Origin: Niveispirillum sp. SYP-B3756
GTDB taxonomy: Bacteria > Pseudomonadota > Alphaproteobacteria > Azospirillales > Azospirillaceae
NCBI RefSeq assembly: GCF_009495745.1
Contig: NZ_WIDQ01000013.1
Span: 1 to 64,000 of the forward strand
Length of the DNA stretch: 64,000 nucleotides
Direction: 5' to 3'
Under the pieces are notes generated by a model. It was not told where the DNA came from, ran no database searches, and was given only the letters and a program-made list of their open reading frames with translations. This document shows, in pieces, positions 50,452-61,912 of the stretch. The translations under genes and the position numbers were made by a program. Within the stretch, counting starts at the first letter, position 1; every line of letters begins with the position of its first letter.

Positions 50452-50502
50452 GATGGCGGACACTCCTGGCGTGGCGGCTTTTCTGCCGCCCGGTTGTGCC
50501 CG

Positions 50503-50655
50503 CTCTGTCTGTTTGCCTGAGATCGCTATCCCTTCGGCGGGCGCGCGGAGCGCCACTTTCCAGATATTATGTCCGACGGGTCCTTTTGCCTGAGAGTTTC
50601 CGGGGCGGTTGCTCCTTCGGCGCTGGCGCAGGGCCAGTCTCTCCCTCGTCGGGTA
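50503..50655 (-). ncRNA. Tandem glycine riboswitch upstream of sdaA
   Basis: The minus strand shows two aptamers. The first runs from about 50655 to 50575: GGGAGAGACTGGC, GCCGAAGGAGCAACCG, AACTCTCAGGCAAAAGGACC. The second runs to about 50503: CTGGAAAGTGGC, GCCGAAGGGATAGCGATCTC, AGGCAAACAGACAGAG. These are the glycine riboswitch hallmarks (paired GGAGAG/CTCTC, GCCGAAGG and CAGGCAAAAGG). Binding of glycine should turn on serine deaminase, a sensible link because glycine and serine interconvert. Confidence 0.92.
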
Positions 50656-50684
50656 GCATCCATTCCATTGATGCAGGGCAGCTG

Positions 50685-50966
50685 TCAAGCCATGCCGTTC
50701 GCCCAGCGAACCGCCTGTTCCACCTGATCCCCTTCCAGCACCCGCAACAGGGCGACCAGCCCGCCGCTGCGCCCCGGCTGGCGCTGCACACGGTAAATAT
50801 GCGTCCACAGCCCGCGGCTGCGATGCAGCACCACGAACAGGGCCCGGTCGCCCTCGGTGGGGCCGACCGGCTGCACCTGATCGCCAGGGGCCGCGATCAG
50901 GTCACGCAACCATTCATCACCCGGATAAAAGGGGGCGGGGGCCAAGGGTGCGGTCACAAACATCAT
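50685..50966 (-). CDS. Small hypothetical protein between recA and sdaA
   Basis: A 93-residue protein: MMFVTAPLAPAPFYPGDEWL, then RALFVVLHRSRGLWTHIYRV and a helical end (GLVALLRVLEGDQVEQAVRW). GTGGAG lies five bases before the ATG pair. I do not recognise the family. It may be transcribed with the riboswitch leader downstream, but the gap is only about 30 bases and no terminator is visible between them. Confidence 0.55.
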   Translation of the reverse strand: MMFVTAPLAPAPFYPGDEWLRDLIAAPGDQVQPVGPTEGDRALFVVLHRSRGLWTHIYRVQRQPGRSGGLVALLRVLEGDQVEQAVRWANGMA

Positions 50967-51203
50967 GCACTCCACAAAAGGCACCAACAGGGCCAGGGAG
51001 GCAGGCGTGACGGGACCAAGCCAAAGGGTGGAGAGGGAATCGCCGCCCGCTTCGTTGCCGGTGAACCGGCCGCATCGCCCCGTCAGAGGCCGCCACCTTG
51101 CCCGGGTCGGCAGGTTGGCGCCGGACCCAAGTCCGGCTCTGGATGCTGGAAGAAATCTTCCTGATGCCGCTTTTATACCAGCTGGGTGATGAGTGCAAGG
51201 CCA
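50967..51203. other. Gap between the small gene and recA
   Basis: These roughly 240 bases have open frames on both strands, but none has a recognisable motif or a convincing ribosome-binding site. I see no RNA gene. Confidence 0.5.
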
Positions 51204-51237
51204 TGAAAAAACCCCGCCCGGCTTATACCGGGCGGGG
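51204..51237 (-). terminator. recA rho-independent terminator
   Basis: On the minus strand CCCCGCCCGG-TATAAG-CCGGGCGGGG forms a perfect 10-bp stem followed by TTTTTT (51211-51206). It lies about 30 bases after the recA stop. Confidence 0.95.
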
Positions 51238-51268
51238 CCACAGAACCTATCCGGTGCGAGCGGAAGGA

Positions 51269-52345
51269 TCATTCGGGGTTGGCAGCATCCCCATCCGTTT
51301 CCGGCGTGCCCATCATGGCGCCCGCCACGATGCCGGCATTGGCGCGGATTTTCTGTTCGATACTGTCCGCTACGGCCGGGTTGTTGCGCAGGAAGGTCTT
51401 GGCGTTCTCACGCCCTTGCCCAATGCGCTGCCCGTCATAGGAGAACCAGGAGCCGGACTTGTCCACCACGCCGGCCTGGATACCCAGATCCAGCAGCTCA
51501 CCAACCTTGGAGACGCCTTCGCCATACATGATGTCGAATTCGACCACCCGGAAGGGCGGGGCCATCTTGTTCTTCACCACCTTCACGCGGGTCTGGTTGC
51601 CGGTGACGGTCTCCCGATCCTTGATGGCGCCGATGCGGCGGATATCCAGGCGGACAGAAGCATAGAATTTCAGCGCGTTACCGCCGGTCGTCGTTTCCGG
51701 ATTGCCGAACATGACGCCGATCTTCAGACGAATCTGGTTGATGAAGATCACCAGACAGCGCGACTTGGAGATGGAACTGGTCAGTTTGCGCAGCGCCTGG
51801 CTCATCAGGCGGGCGTGCAGGCCGACATGGCTGTCGCCCATTTCGCCTTCCAGTTCGGCGCGCGGCACCAGGGCCGCCACCGAATCCACCACCAACACGT
51901 CGATGGCGCCGGAACGCACCAGCGTATCAGCGATTTCCAGCGCCTGTTCGCCGGCATCGGGCTGGGAGATCAGCAGTTCATCGACATCCACGCCCAGCTT
52001 GCGGGCATAGGAGGGGTCCAGCGCATGTTCGGCATCCACAAAGGCGCAGACGCCGCCATTCTTCTGCGCCTGGGCGATGGCGTGCAGGGCCAGCGTGGTC
52101 TTGCCCGAGCTTTCCGGCCCGTAAATTTCAACGATGCGGCCACGTGGGAGACCGCCGATACCCAGGGCGATATCCAAACCCAGCGAACCGGTGGACACGA
52201 CTTCCATTTCGGAAATCGCCTCCTTGGCACCGAGCTTCATGATGGAGCCCTTGCCAAAGGCGCGTTCGATCTGGCCGAGTGCTGCGTCCAGAGCTTTTTG
52301 CTTGTCCATGGGTGTTTCAACCAGACGAAGTGGAGCTGCCGACAT
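51269..52345 (-). CDS. recA: RecA recombinase
   Basis: A 358-residue RecA for homologous recombination and SOS induction. Walker [10 protein letters not shown] lies at residues 76-84, Walker [16 protein letters not shown], and the L1/L2 loops [20 protein letters not shown] and [20 protein letters not shown] are intact. The C-terminal tail is acidic and short (DGDAANPE). GAAGGGG precedes ATG 52345; an internal ATG at residue 13 is the start used in many homologs. Confidence 0.98.
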   Translation of the reverse strand: MSAAPLRLVETPMDKQKALDAALGQIERAFGKGSIMKLGAKEAISEMEVVSTGSLGLDIALGIGGLPRGRIVEIYGPESSGKTTLALHAIAQAQKNGGVCAFVDAEHALDPSYARKLGVDVDELLISQPDAGEQALEIADTLVRSGAIDVLVVDSVAALVPRAELEGEMGDSHVGLHARLMSQALRKLTSSISKSRCLVIFINQIRLKIGVMFGNPETTTGGNALKFYASVRLDIRRIGAIKDRETVTGNQTRVKVVKNKMAPPFRVVEFDIMYGEGVSKVGELLDLGIQAGVVDKSGSWFSYDGQRIGQGRENAKTFLRNNPAVADSIEQKIRANAGIVAGAMMGTPETDGDAANPE

Positions 52346-52399
52346 AATTGTCCCCTTCCTTCTCGCACGGATAGGTGTCCGCGTTCAACTGAACCTGTT

Positions 52400-52414
52400 G
52401 TACGTGATTTGTTC
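52400..52414. promoter_or_regulatory. Candidate alphaproteobacterial SOS box
   Basis: GTAC-GTGATTT-GTTC differs at one base from the alphaproteobacterial LexA site GTTC-N7-GTTC. It lies 55-70 bases upstream of recA, where LexA control is expected. Confidence 0.55.
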
Positions 52415-52500
52415 TCTATCGCCAAGCGGAAATGTTCTCATTCCGTTCGCTTGCGTTGAATCCCTGTTGCGGCATCCCGAAAGGCGCTAGGATCATCCGT

Positions 52501-52821
52501 ATGATATTGCCCCGTCGCCCCCTGGCATTGCCCGCCCTTGCGCTGCTGACCGCTGTTGCCACAGCAGGGGCGGAGCCATCAGCCGCGCCGGAAAAGGAGG
52601 CGTCGCCCCCCGTGGCGGATGAGGTGATCGTTACTGGGCGGCGCAATGGGGAGCCCGGCTTTCAGGAACAGCAGGAATATCACGATCAGGAATATCGCCG
52701 CCTGAGACAGATTTACGATCCTGATCCGCCGCCGATTCCGCGCAGCGATCAACTGACGCGGATGCCGGAGGCGGTATCCTCCACCGTGCAGGGCCAGCCC
52801 ACGCTGATGGAACGGTTCTGA
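52501..52821 (+). CDS. Small secreted protein with a TonB-receptor-like motif
   Basis: A 106-residue exported protein. Residues 1-22 are a signal peptide (PRRPLALPALALLTAVATAG). After an acidic linker comes VADEVIVTGRRNGEPGFQEQ, which matches the TonB-box region of alphaproteobacterial TonB receptors, but no plug or barrel follows. A charged, tyrosine-containing tail (YHDQEYRRLRQIYDPDPPPI) ends it. The ATG at 52501 follows the signal pattern. Its stop overlaps the next gene (TGATG), so it is co-translated with a TPR-glycosyltransferase. Confidence 0.6.
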   Translation: MILPRRPLALPALALLTAVATAGAEPSAAPEKEASPPVADEVIVTGRRNGEPGFQEQQEYHDQEYRRLRQIYDPDPPPIPRSDQLTRMPEAVSSTVQGQPTLMERF

Positions 52822-54161
52822 TGGCCGCTGGCGTGAAGGATTTGATCGCCGCTGCTGGCCGGGCAGAGGCGCGGGGCGATGGGCCGGGTGCGCTCGCCCT
52901 GTGGGAACAGGTGCTGACCCTTGATCCCGATCATGCCATTGCCCTGCTGGCCCTGGGGGACGCGGCGAGGCGGGCCGGCGACAAGGGGCGGGCGGAAAGC
53001 CTGCTGCGCCGTGCCCTGGCCGCATCCCCCGCCCTGGTCCCCGCCTGCTGTGCCCTGGCCAACCTGTTGCTGCATGATGGGCGGGAGGTGGAGGCCGGCA
53101 CGCTGCTGGCCAAGGCGGCGGAGATGGCCCCCGACACGGCCTATGTCTGGCGCGATCTGGGCCTGTTCCACCGGGTGACGGGTGATGCTGAGGCCGCCCT
53201 GGCCGCGTTTGAACGCGGCCTGGCCCTGGCACCGGATGATAAACCCTCGGCCCTGGGCCGCGCCCTCTGCCTGTTGCGGCTGGGCCGCTGGGGGGAGGGG
53301 TTTGCCGCCTATCATCACCGCTGGTCGGTTTCCGCCCGCCCGCCCCGGCACCTGCATATCCCGTCCTGGCAGGGGGAGGAACTGGCGGGAAAGCACATTC
53401 TGGTCTGGGATGAACAGGGGGCCGGTGACACCATCATGTGCGCCCGCCTGATCCGCCAGCTGGAGGCGCTGGGCGCACGGGTGACGTTCGAACTGCCGCC
53501 GGCCCTGCTGCCCTTGTTCCTGGATGGGCGGTTCGGCCGCCCCCTGGCGCGGGGCAAGCCCTTGTCGGCGGTGGATTTCCAGGTAGCCCTGCTGGACCTG
53601 CCGGGCCGGCTGGGCCTGCTGCCGGAGAGCATTCCCTGGGACGGGGCCTATCTTGCCGCCGATCCGGCCATGGCCGCGCTCTGGGCTGCGCGCCTGCCCA
53701 AACGGCCGGGGCGACTGCGCATCGGGTTCAGCTGGGCGGGCAACCCCGCCCATCCCGGCGACCGCTGGCGCAGCCCCGGTCTGGCCGCTTTTGCCCCGCT
53801 GCTGCAACAGCAGGCGGTGGATTGGTATGCACTGCAGGTGGCCAGCGGGCGGGAAGAACTGTCCGCGCAGCCGTTGCCCCCCCATGTCACCGACCTGGGC
53901 GGGGCCGTCAGCACCTGGATGGACAGTGCCGCCATCCTGTCCCACCTGGACCTGCTGATCACCCCCGACAGCGGGCTGGCCCATCTGGCCGGGGCCATGG
54001 GGCGCCCGGTCTGGACCCTGATCGCCACCGATACCGATTGGCGCTGGCTGGCGGGGGAGGGGAAAACCGGCTGGTACCCCACCATGCGCCTGTTCCGGCA
54101 GGCGCGTTGCGGCGGTTGGGCGGGGCTGCTGAACCGTTTGTTCCATGCACTTCCTGCGTGA
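52821..54161 (+). CDS. TPR-containing GT9-like glycosyltransferase
   Basis: A 446-residue protein. Residues about 1-170 contain three or four TPR units (GALALWEQVLTLDPDHAIAL, AESLLRRALAASPALVPACC, AEAALAAFERGLALAPDDKP). The C-terminal half is heptosyltransferase-like (IGFSWAGNPAHPGDRWRSPG, then ITPDSGLAHLAGAMGRPVWT, the GT9 nucleotide-sugar motif). Such fusions resemble O-GlcNAc-transferase-like architecture and often glycosylate proteins or envelope polymers. The substrate is unknown. Confidence 0.75.
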   Translation: MAAGVKDLIAAAGRAEARGDGPGALALWEQVLTLDPDHAIALLALGDAARRAGDKGRAESLLRRALAASPALVPACCALANLLLHDGREVEAGTLLAKAAEMAPDTAYVWRDLGLFHRVTGDAEAALAAFERGLALAPDDKPSALGRALCLLRLGRWGEGFAAYHHRWSVSARPPRHLHIPSWQGEELAGKHILVWDEQGAGDTIMCARLIRQLEALGARVTFELPPALLPLFLDGRFGRPLARGKPLSAVDFQVALLDLPGRLGLLPESIPWDGAYLAADPAMAALWAARLPKRPGRLRIGFSWAGNPAHPGDRWRSPGLAAFAPLLQQQAVDWYALQVASGREELSAQPLPPHVTDLGGAVSTWMDSAAILSHLDLLITPDSGLAHLAGAMGRPVWTLIATDTDWRWLAGEGKTGWYPTMRLFRQARCGGWAGLLNRLFHALPA

Positions 54162-54271
54162 AATGGTTGGACGTTAACAACGTATAAATAAAGCATTTCT
54201 TGCGAACCTCGTCGGGACTGGGCAAAATCCACCCGTCTCTTATTCCCCGTTTTTGCCGGAGGGTCGCCATC

Positions 54272-55378
54272 GTGGCCGCAACCACCCTTTCCGCTGTGCT
54301 GGACCTGCTGCCAGATGGCGTGGCGATCTATGATGCGCAGGAACGGCTGGTGCTGACCAATCCCGCCTTGCGGGCGATGTTTCCCATTCTGACCAACTTG
54401 ATGGAGCCCGGCATTTCGTTCGAGGTGCTGCTGCGCGCCAGCATTGAGGTGGGGGATAATCCCCACGCGCTGGGCCATGACCGGGAGGAGTATGTTGCCC
54501 AGCGGTTGCGGGAATTCCGCGACCCTGATCCGGCACCACAGGAAATTCTGCTGGCCGATGGGCGTTGGGTGCGGGTGCAGGATCAGCGCCTGCCCGACGG
54601 GGGCATACTTTGCCTGCGAACGGATATTTCCCAGAAGAAGCGGCAGGAACTGCGGTTGCAGGAAAGCGAACAGCGTTATCGCCAGCTGGTGGACCTGACG
54701 CCTGACGGCATTGTCGTGCATGACAGCCAGGGCTTGTTCCGCTTCCTCAACAAGGCCGGCCGTACCATCATGGGCATGTCGCCCGATGAAAGCCTGGACG
54801 GCCTGCATGTACTGGATCATGCAACGGAAGAATCCCGCCCGCTGGCCGAACTGATGCTGCGCCGGCTTAACAGCGGGGAGGCGTTGCGCCAGTTGCGCCA
54901 ACCTGTGCAACGCAAGGATGGCACACACCTGCTGCTGGAATTGTCGGCCGTGCCATTTGACAGCGCCGGTGAACGGCTGGTGCTCTGCCTGTTCCGTGAC
55001 ATTACGGCAGAGGCGGCGGCCAGCCTGCGCCTGCGGGAGAGCGAGGCGCGTGCCCGTTCGATCCTGGAAACCGCGCTGGATGCCATCATTACTTTCAATG
55101 ATGCGGGTCTGGTGATGGAACTCAACCCGGCGGCGGAACGCATTTTCCAGCGCAGCCGGGGGGCGGCGCTGGGCGCGTCCCTCGCCGATATGGTGCGCCT
55201 GCCGGAAGGCAGTGAGCTGCCGGAGTGGTTGGAAGGGGTTGGGGCCGGGGGCCAGCGGCTGGTGGTGCAGGGGCTGCGCGCCGATGGGCAGGCCTTCCCG
55301 GCGGAACTGGCCGTTACCGCCGTTCCACTGGGGCCAGGCCGGCGCTATACCGCCTATCTGCGGGAGATTGCGGACTGA
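54272..55378 (+). CDS. Triple-PAS sensor protein without output domain
   Basis: About 368 residues with three PAS domains: LDLLPDGVAIYDAQERLVLT (about 10-125), YRQLVDLTPDGIVVHDSQGL (about 135-255) and ARSILETALDAIITFNDAGL (about 262-365). The first two end in typical PAC segments (LPDGGILCLRTDISQKKRQE, VLCLFRDITAEAAASL). No histidine kinase, GGDEF, EAL or methyl-accepting domain follows; the frame stops after YTAYLREIAD. GTG 54272 has GGAGGG eight bases upstream. It may partner with an output protein encoded elsewhere, or be a truncated kinase. Confidence 0.7.
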   Translation: MAATTLSAVLDLLPDGVAIYDAQERLVLTNPALRAMFPILTNLMEPGISFEVLLRASIEVGDNPHALGHDREEYVAQRLREFRDPDPAPQEILLADGRWVRVQDQRLPDGGILCLRTDISQKKRQELRLQESEQRYRQLVDLTPDGIVVHDSQGLFRFLNKAGRTIMGMSPDESLDGLHVLDHATEESRPLAELMLRRLNSGEALRQLRQPVQRKDGTHLLLELSAVPFDSAGERLVLCLFRDITAEAAASLRLRESEARARSILETALDAIITFNDAGLVMELNPAAERIFQRSRGAALGASLADMVRLPEGSELPEWLEGVGAGGQRLVVQGLRADGQAFPAELAVTAVPLGPGRRYTAYLREIAD

Positions 55379-55461
55379 CCGGTTGGGCGTGCAAATAGCG
55401 TCCCCCTTTTGTTCCCTTCTGTGCGTCAGCCTGCTATAAACCCGGCTTCCATCATTGCCGC

Positions 55462-59115
<3,654 letters not shown>

Positions 59116-59212
59116 GGGGGGAAAGGAATGTCTGATAAGGGGCCGGAAGCGGACGGGCGGGTTTATGGCGGCAAATCTAGGATTCCGGACATTCCCGCCC
59201 GCCCTAACGCCG

Positions 59213-59639
59213 TCACTTTGCTCCCCCCCTGTATATCTGCGTCGTCTCAATCTTGGTGTGACCTAGCAGGATCTGCACGGCGCGCAGGTTGACGGTCTGT
59301 TTGTAAATGAGGGCAGCCTTGGTTCGTCGCAGGGAATGGGTTCCATAGTCCTCGCGGCGCAGGCCGACCCAGATCACCCATCCCTCAAGGAGGCGCGCAT
59401 ACTGGCGGGTGCTGATGGGTTTTGCATGGTCGATCCGGCTGGGGATGACGTAATCAGCAAGCGTCTCGCCCCGACGTTTCAGTCAAGCCTGCAGGCTTTT
59501 GCGGGCTGTCTCCAACAGTTCGAACTGTACCCGGTCGACCTGTCTTCTTCTGAACAACCAGCGCGCGGTCACGCACCCGCTGCTGGTGGTTCAACCAGAA
59601 CCGGATGGCCCACAGACCTGATGTAGCTTCAGGGCCCAT
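59213..59639 (-). pseudogene. Tyrosine recombinase/integrase remnant
   Basis: The minus strand encodes pieces of a phage-type integrase: RVRDRALVVQKKTGRP, ETARKSLQA, LADYVIPSRIDHAKPISTRQ, YGTHSLRRTKAALIYKQTVN and QILLGHTKIETTQIY. The catalytic arginine (HSLRRTK) and histidine (LLGHTKIE) remain. A base insertion after KKTGRP and an in-frame TGA at the place of a tryptophan (QA*LKRRG) break the frame. The C-terminus is replaced by RGGAK and a stop. It marks an old integration event beside the peptide cluster. Confidence 0.75.
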
Positions 59640-60077
59640 TTAGCGCCAATCCGCCGACCTGCATTCCAGGGCAGACGACCTTTGGCCCGTGGGTCGAACT
59701 GTGAGCGTCCCGTAGCATCCTCCCTTCGAGCCGGAATTGGCTCAATGGGGAGAATGGGCACCGGTTCTGGTCGGGCACCGACGAAACCATGATCAAGGCG
59801 TCAGGCGATCCCCACATCTTGGCATGACAGGCCGACGCTGGTCGATTGCTTGCACCCGGCTGTGTCATGGACATGGGTGCGCACCGTCGTCGCCCCGCCT
59901 GCTCCGCCACCACCCGGCCCAGGATGTCCAGCCTGTAGCTGTCACTTCTGTGCTGAGCCAGTAATGACCTGACAGTTATGGCCACACCGGCCCCCGCGGG
60001 GGCCGGTGTGGCCATGTCGCCTCTGGTGCGTTTTGGTGGAGTTGCGAGCGACGTCACCCCTGAGATCGGGGCACGTC
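59640..60077. other. Degenerate intergenic region with mobile-element traces
   Basis: No gene is supported here. A minus-strand frame (59629-60057) has no recognisable domain. A perfect 34-bp palindrome (GGCCACACCGGCCCCCG and its complement, about 59980-60013) lies near the IS481 remnant and could be a terminator of the lost element. The sequence looks like a series of truncated mobile elements. Confidence 0.5.
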
Positions 60078-60287
60078 ATGACCACGGCTGGGAAGGCAGC
60101 ACGACGCAAGCTGAGCCTGCTGCAACTTGCGTCGGAGCTTGGGAATGTCAGCAAAGCCTGCAAGGTAATGGGCTACAGCCGACAGCAATTTTACGAGATC
60201 CGCCGGAACTATCAGACCTATGGGGAGAAATGTCTGATCGACCAGCTGCTCGGTGCGCGTGGCCAGCAGCACAATCCGGTTTCTTGG
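60078..60287 (+). pseudogene. IS481-family transposase, N-terminal remnant
   Basis: KAARRKLSLLQLASELGNVS, then KACKVMGYSRQQFYEIRRNY and QTYGEKCLIDQLLGARG are the N-terminal helix-turn-helix region of IS481-family transposases. The homology stops after NPV at about 60287, just where the AT-rich peptide cluster begins. The catalytic domain is missing. Confidence 0.75.
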
Positions 60288-60468
60288 GACGTGTTACTCA
60301 TTACGTTTGATACCCTATATCGGTCACATTTTTATGCCTAAATATGCGATAAAAAGTGTATTGACTCTTGTTAAAAGTGTAATTAATGAATCCGTTGCCA
60401 CCGTTTCAGAAAACCACATGCTATCGGTGGTACTTAAAATACTCGCAACATTTGTCAAGAGGGGTAAG
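60288..60468 (+). promoter_or_regulatory. AT-rich leader of the peptide cluster
   Basis: This stretch is much richer in AT than the flanks. A candidate promoter is TTGACT (60362-60367), 17 bases, then TAATGA (60385-60390). The decamer AAAAGTGTA(T/A)T occurs twice, overlapping this promoter (60353-60363 and 60374-60384), and may be a regulator-binding direct repeat. An in-frame ATG at 60334 could extend peptide 1 by 45 residues but has no ribosome-binding site. Confidence 0.4.
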
Positions 60469-60585
60469 ATGCCAAGCTTACTAGTGGTAGACCTGGAGTG
60501 CGAGGTGTCCATGACGGGAGTGTCAGACGCCGTTGGTGGTTTCCCGTGCGGTGCGATCATCGGCATTATTCTGGCGCTGTCGTGA
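60469..60585 (+). CDS. Small peptide 1 of a putative RiPP/bacteriocin cluster
   Basis: A 38-residue peptide that shares LECEVSMTGVSDAVGG and FPCGA with the two following peptides, then ends in a hydrophobic IIGIILALS. GAGGGG lies six bases before the ATG. The charged N-terminal half with a conserved SDAVGG just before a hydrophobic single-cysteine C-terminal half looks like leader plus core of a ribosomally made peptide, with cleavage after GG. This is inference from the alignment of three neighbours. A longer start at 60334 is possible but unlikely. Confidence 0.65.
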   Translation: MPSLLVVDLECEVSMTGVSDAVGGFPCGAIIGIILALS

Positions 60586-60620
60586 AGTTCTGAAAAATCA
60601 TACCGTATATAGAGGTAATC

Positions 60621-60734
60621 ATGCTTATCGAGCCGATCAATCTCGAAGTTGAAATATCTATGACCGGTATGTCTGATGCTGTAAGCGGGATTTACTGCGC
60701 GATGGAGATTTTCATCGGATTAATCCTGTCGTAA
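60621..60734 (+). CDS. Small peptide 2 of a putative RiPP/bacteriocin cluster
   Basis: A 37-residue paralog of peptide 1: NLEVEISMTGMSDAVSG, then IYCAMEIFIGLILS. It keeps the EISMTGMSDAV block and the cysteine three residues after the putative cleavage point, but has SG in place of GG and CA in place of CG. AGAGG lies five bases upstream of the ATG. Too short for routine gene calling. Confidence 0.65.
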   Translation: MLIEPINLEVEISMTGMSDAVSGIYCAMEIFIGLILS

Positions 60735-60837
60735 TCATAAACAGAAAGTACTGTTGCCAAGGAAGTCTATATTTAGACCTCCTGCTATCGTAACGCCATG
60801 ATCAAGTGAAACTTGTTCATCTGAAAGGAAAAGAGAA

Positions 60838-60972
60838 ATGCAGAACAACATCAAGATTGAAATCCAGGACCTGGAAATGGACGTGTCTTTGACCGGCATG
60901 AGCGAAGCCGTGGGCGGACTGCCCTGCGGCGCGGTCTGGGCTGTCATTGCCATCTATGCGGCCACCAACTGA
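60838..60972 (+). CDS. Small peptide 3 of a putative RiPP/bacteriocin cluster
   Basis: A 44-residue paralog: DLEMDVSLTGMSEAVGG, then LPCGAVWAVIAIYAATN. The leader-like half has five more N-terminal residues (MQNNIKIEIQ). The AAAGGAAAAGAG ribosome-binding site is the strongest of the three. It is followed at once by a hairpin. The conserved (V/I)S(M/L)TG(M/V)S(D/E)AV block across three tandem short frames, each with its own ribosome-binding site, supports real expression. Confidence 0.7.
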   Translation: MQNNIKIEIQDLEMDVSLTGMSEAVGGLPCGAVWAVIAIYAATN

Positions 60973-60989
60973 TATTGCCCTTCAAGGCC

Positions 60990-61017
60990 CACCCCCACCG
61001 GTGAAACGGCGGGGGTG
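60990..61017 (+). terminator. Attenuator-type hairpin after the peptide genes
   Basis: CACCCCCACCG (60990-61000) pairs with CGGCGGGGGTG (61007-61017), with one mismatch, followed by TTTCTC. A leaky terminator between precursor genes and later genes is typical of peptide clusters, in which precursors need much higher expression. Confidence 0.65.
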
Positions 61018-61048
61018 TTTCTCAAATATTTCATTCGGACGAAAGATA

Positions 61049-61912
61049 ATGAAAGAATCTTTGTCAGCAATAATAAATCGCATACAAGATAAGTTAATTC
61101 CAGAAATACAAGATTTTATTGAGGAATGCAAGAAACGCATCGACCCAACCTCACCAGATAGTTGCTTTGATTGCATCGATATCGTGCGCGGTATCATCGA
61201 CAGCGGCGCGCTATCCAGGCAGGTCAATGCGTACCTACTGACGATGATGGATGGAGGAAGCAGGGAGTCGTTCGTCTCCGACGGGACAATGTTGCTCTAT
61301 TTCCAAGGCGGATTTTCGGTGACGGTCACCAAAATCCAACGTCGTCCGGCCCATATCTATCTGCATCCAACGCATCTGCTTGGATCCTCCATCGGTAGAA
61401 ACACCATCCGGTTGCATCGGTACAATGTCGATCCGATCCCAGACAACCATGTGTTCTCGCCCGAGCATCGGGTCATCAAGACGCAGTGCGTTGATCTGGA
61501 GCGCGGCGACGTATTCATGCGGAATGGGCACCATGAGTGCCTCGACTATGAGGCCGTTGACGGCAAACCGGCCCTGCTGTTTCGCTTGATATCGACAAAT
61601 GTCGGAGCGCTGGAATGGGCCTTCGACCGGGACAGCGGTCGTCCCTGGAATGTCATGGCCGTCAACCCCGTCAGCAGCAAATTGTGCAGTGTCATGAATG
61701 TCCTGGCCGCACTGGGGTCATCGACATCGGTGGAGCCGCTCGACGCCCTCACCAATCATCCTGATCATTTTGTCCGCTGGAAGGCGCTGCAGACCATCGC
61801 GGAGATCAGCCCGGAGACCGCCGCGAGCATCATCGGTCGGTTTGAGGACGACCCCCATCCGCATGTGCGGGCGGCGGCACGTAAGACTATTGAAAATATG
61901 AAGGTGGCATGA
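61049..61912 (+). CDS. Unknown protein with jelly-roll-like middle and HEAT-like C-terminus (1)
   Basis: A 287-residue protein of unknown function. Residues about 1-60 are helical (LIPEIQDFIEECKKRIDPTS). Residues about 70-205 are beta-rich with cupin-like features (MLLYFQGGFSVTVTKIQRRP, RVIKTQCVDLERGDVFMRNG, then HHECLDYEAVDGKPALLFRL). The last 60 residues look like a HEAT repeat pair (HPDHFVRWKALQTIAEISPE, HPHVRAAARKTIENMK). The layout resembles the next protein, so the two may be paralogs. The position right after the peptide genes suggests peptide modification, binding or immunity. Confidence 0.65.
   Translation: MKESLSAIINRIQDKLIPEIQDFIEECKKRIDPTSPDSCFDCIDIVRGIIDSGALSRQVNAYLLTMMDGGSRESFVSDGTMLLYFQGGFSVTVTKIQRRPAHIYLHPTHLLGSSIGRNTIRLHRYNVDPIPDNHVFSPEHRVIKTQCVDLERGDVFMRNGHHECLDYEAVDGKPALLFRLISTNVGALEWAFDRDSGRPWNVMAVNPVSSKLCSVMNVLAALGSSTSVEPLDALTNHPDHFVRWKALQTIAEISPETAASIIGRFEDDPHPHVRAAARKTIENMKVA

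Noticed and set aside
49072-50808. A 578-residue version of the serine deaminase
   Set aside because: The extra 119 residues would be translated from the glycine riboswitch. GTG 50451 gives the normal length.
50967-51272. A longer N-terminus for the small gene upstream of sdaA
   Set aside because: The extension overlaps the recA terminator and has no recognisable sequence features.
60334-60468. A longer N-terminal extension of micropeptide 1
   Set aside because: The upstream ATG has no ribosome-binding site and the two paralogs lack the extension, while ATG 60469 has a good site.
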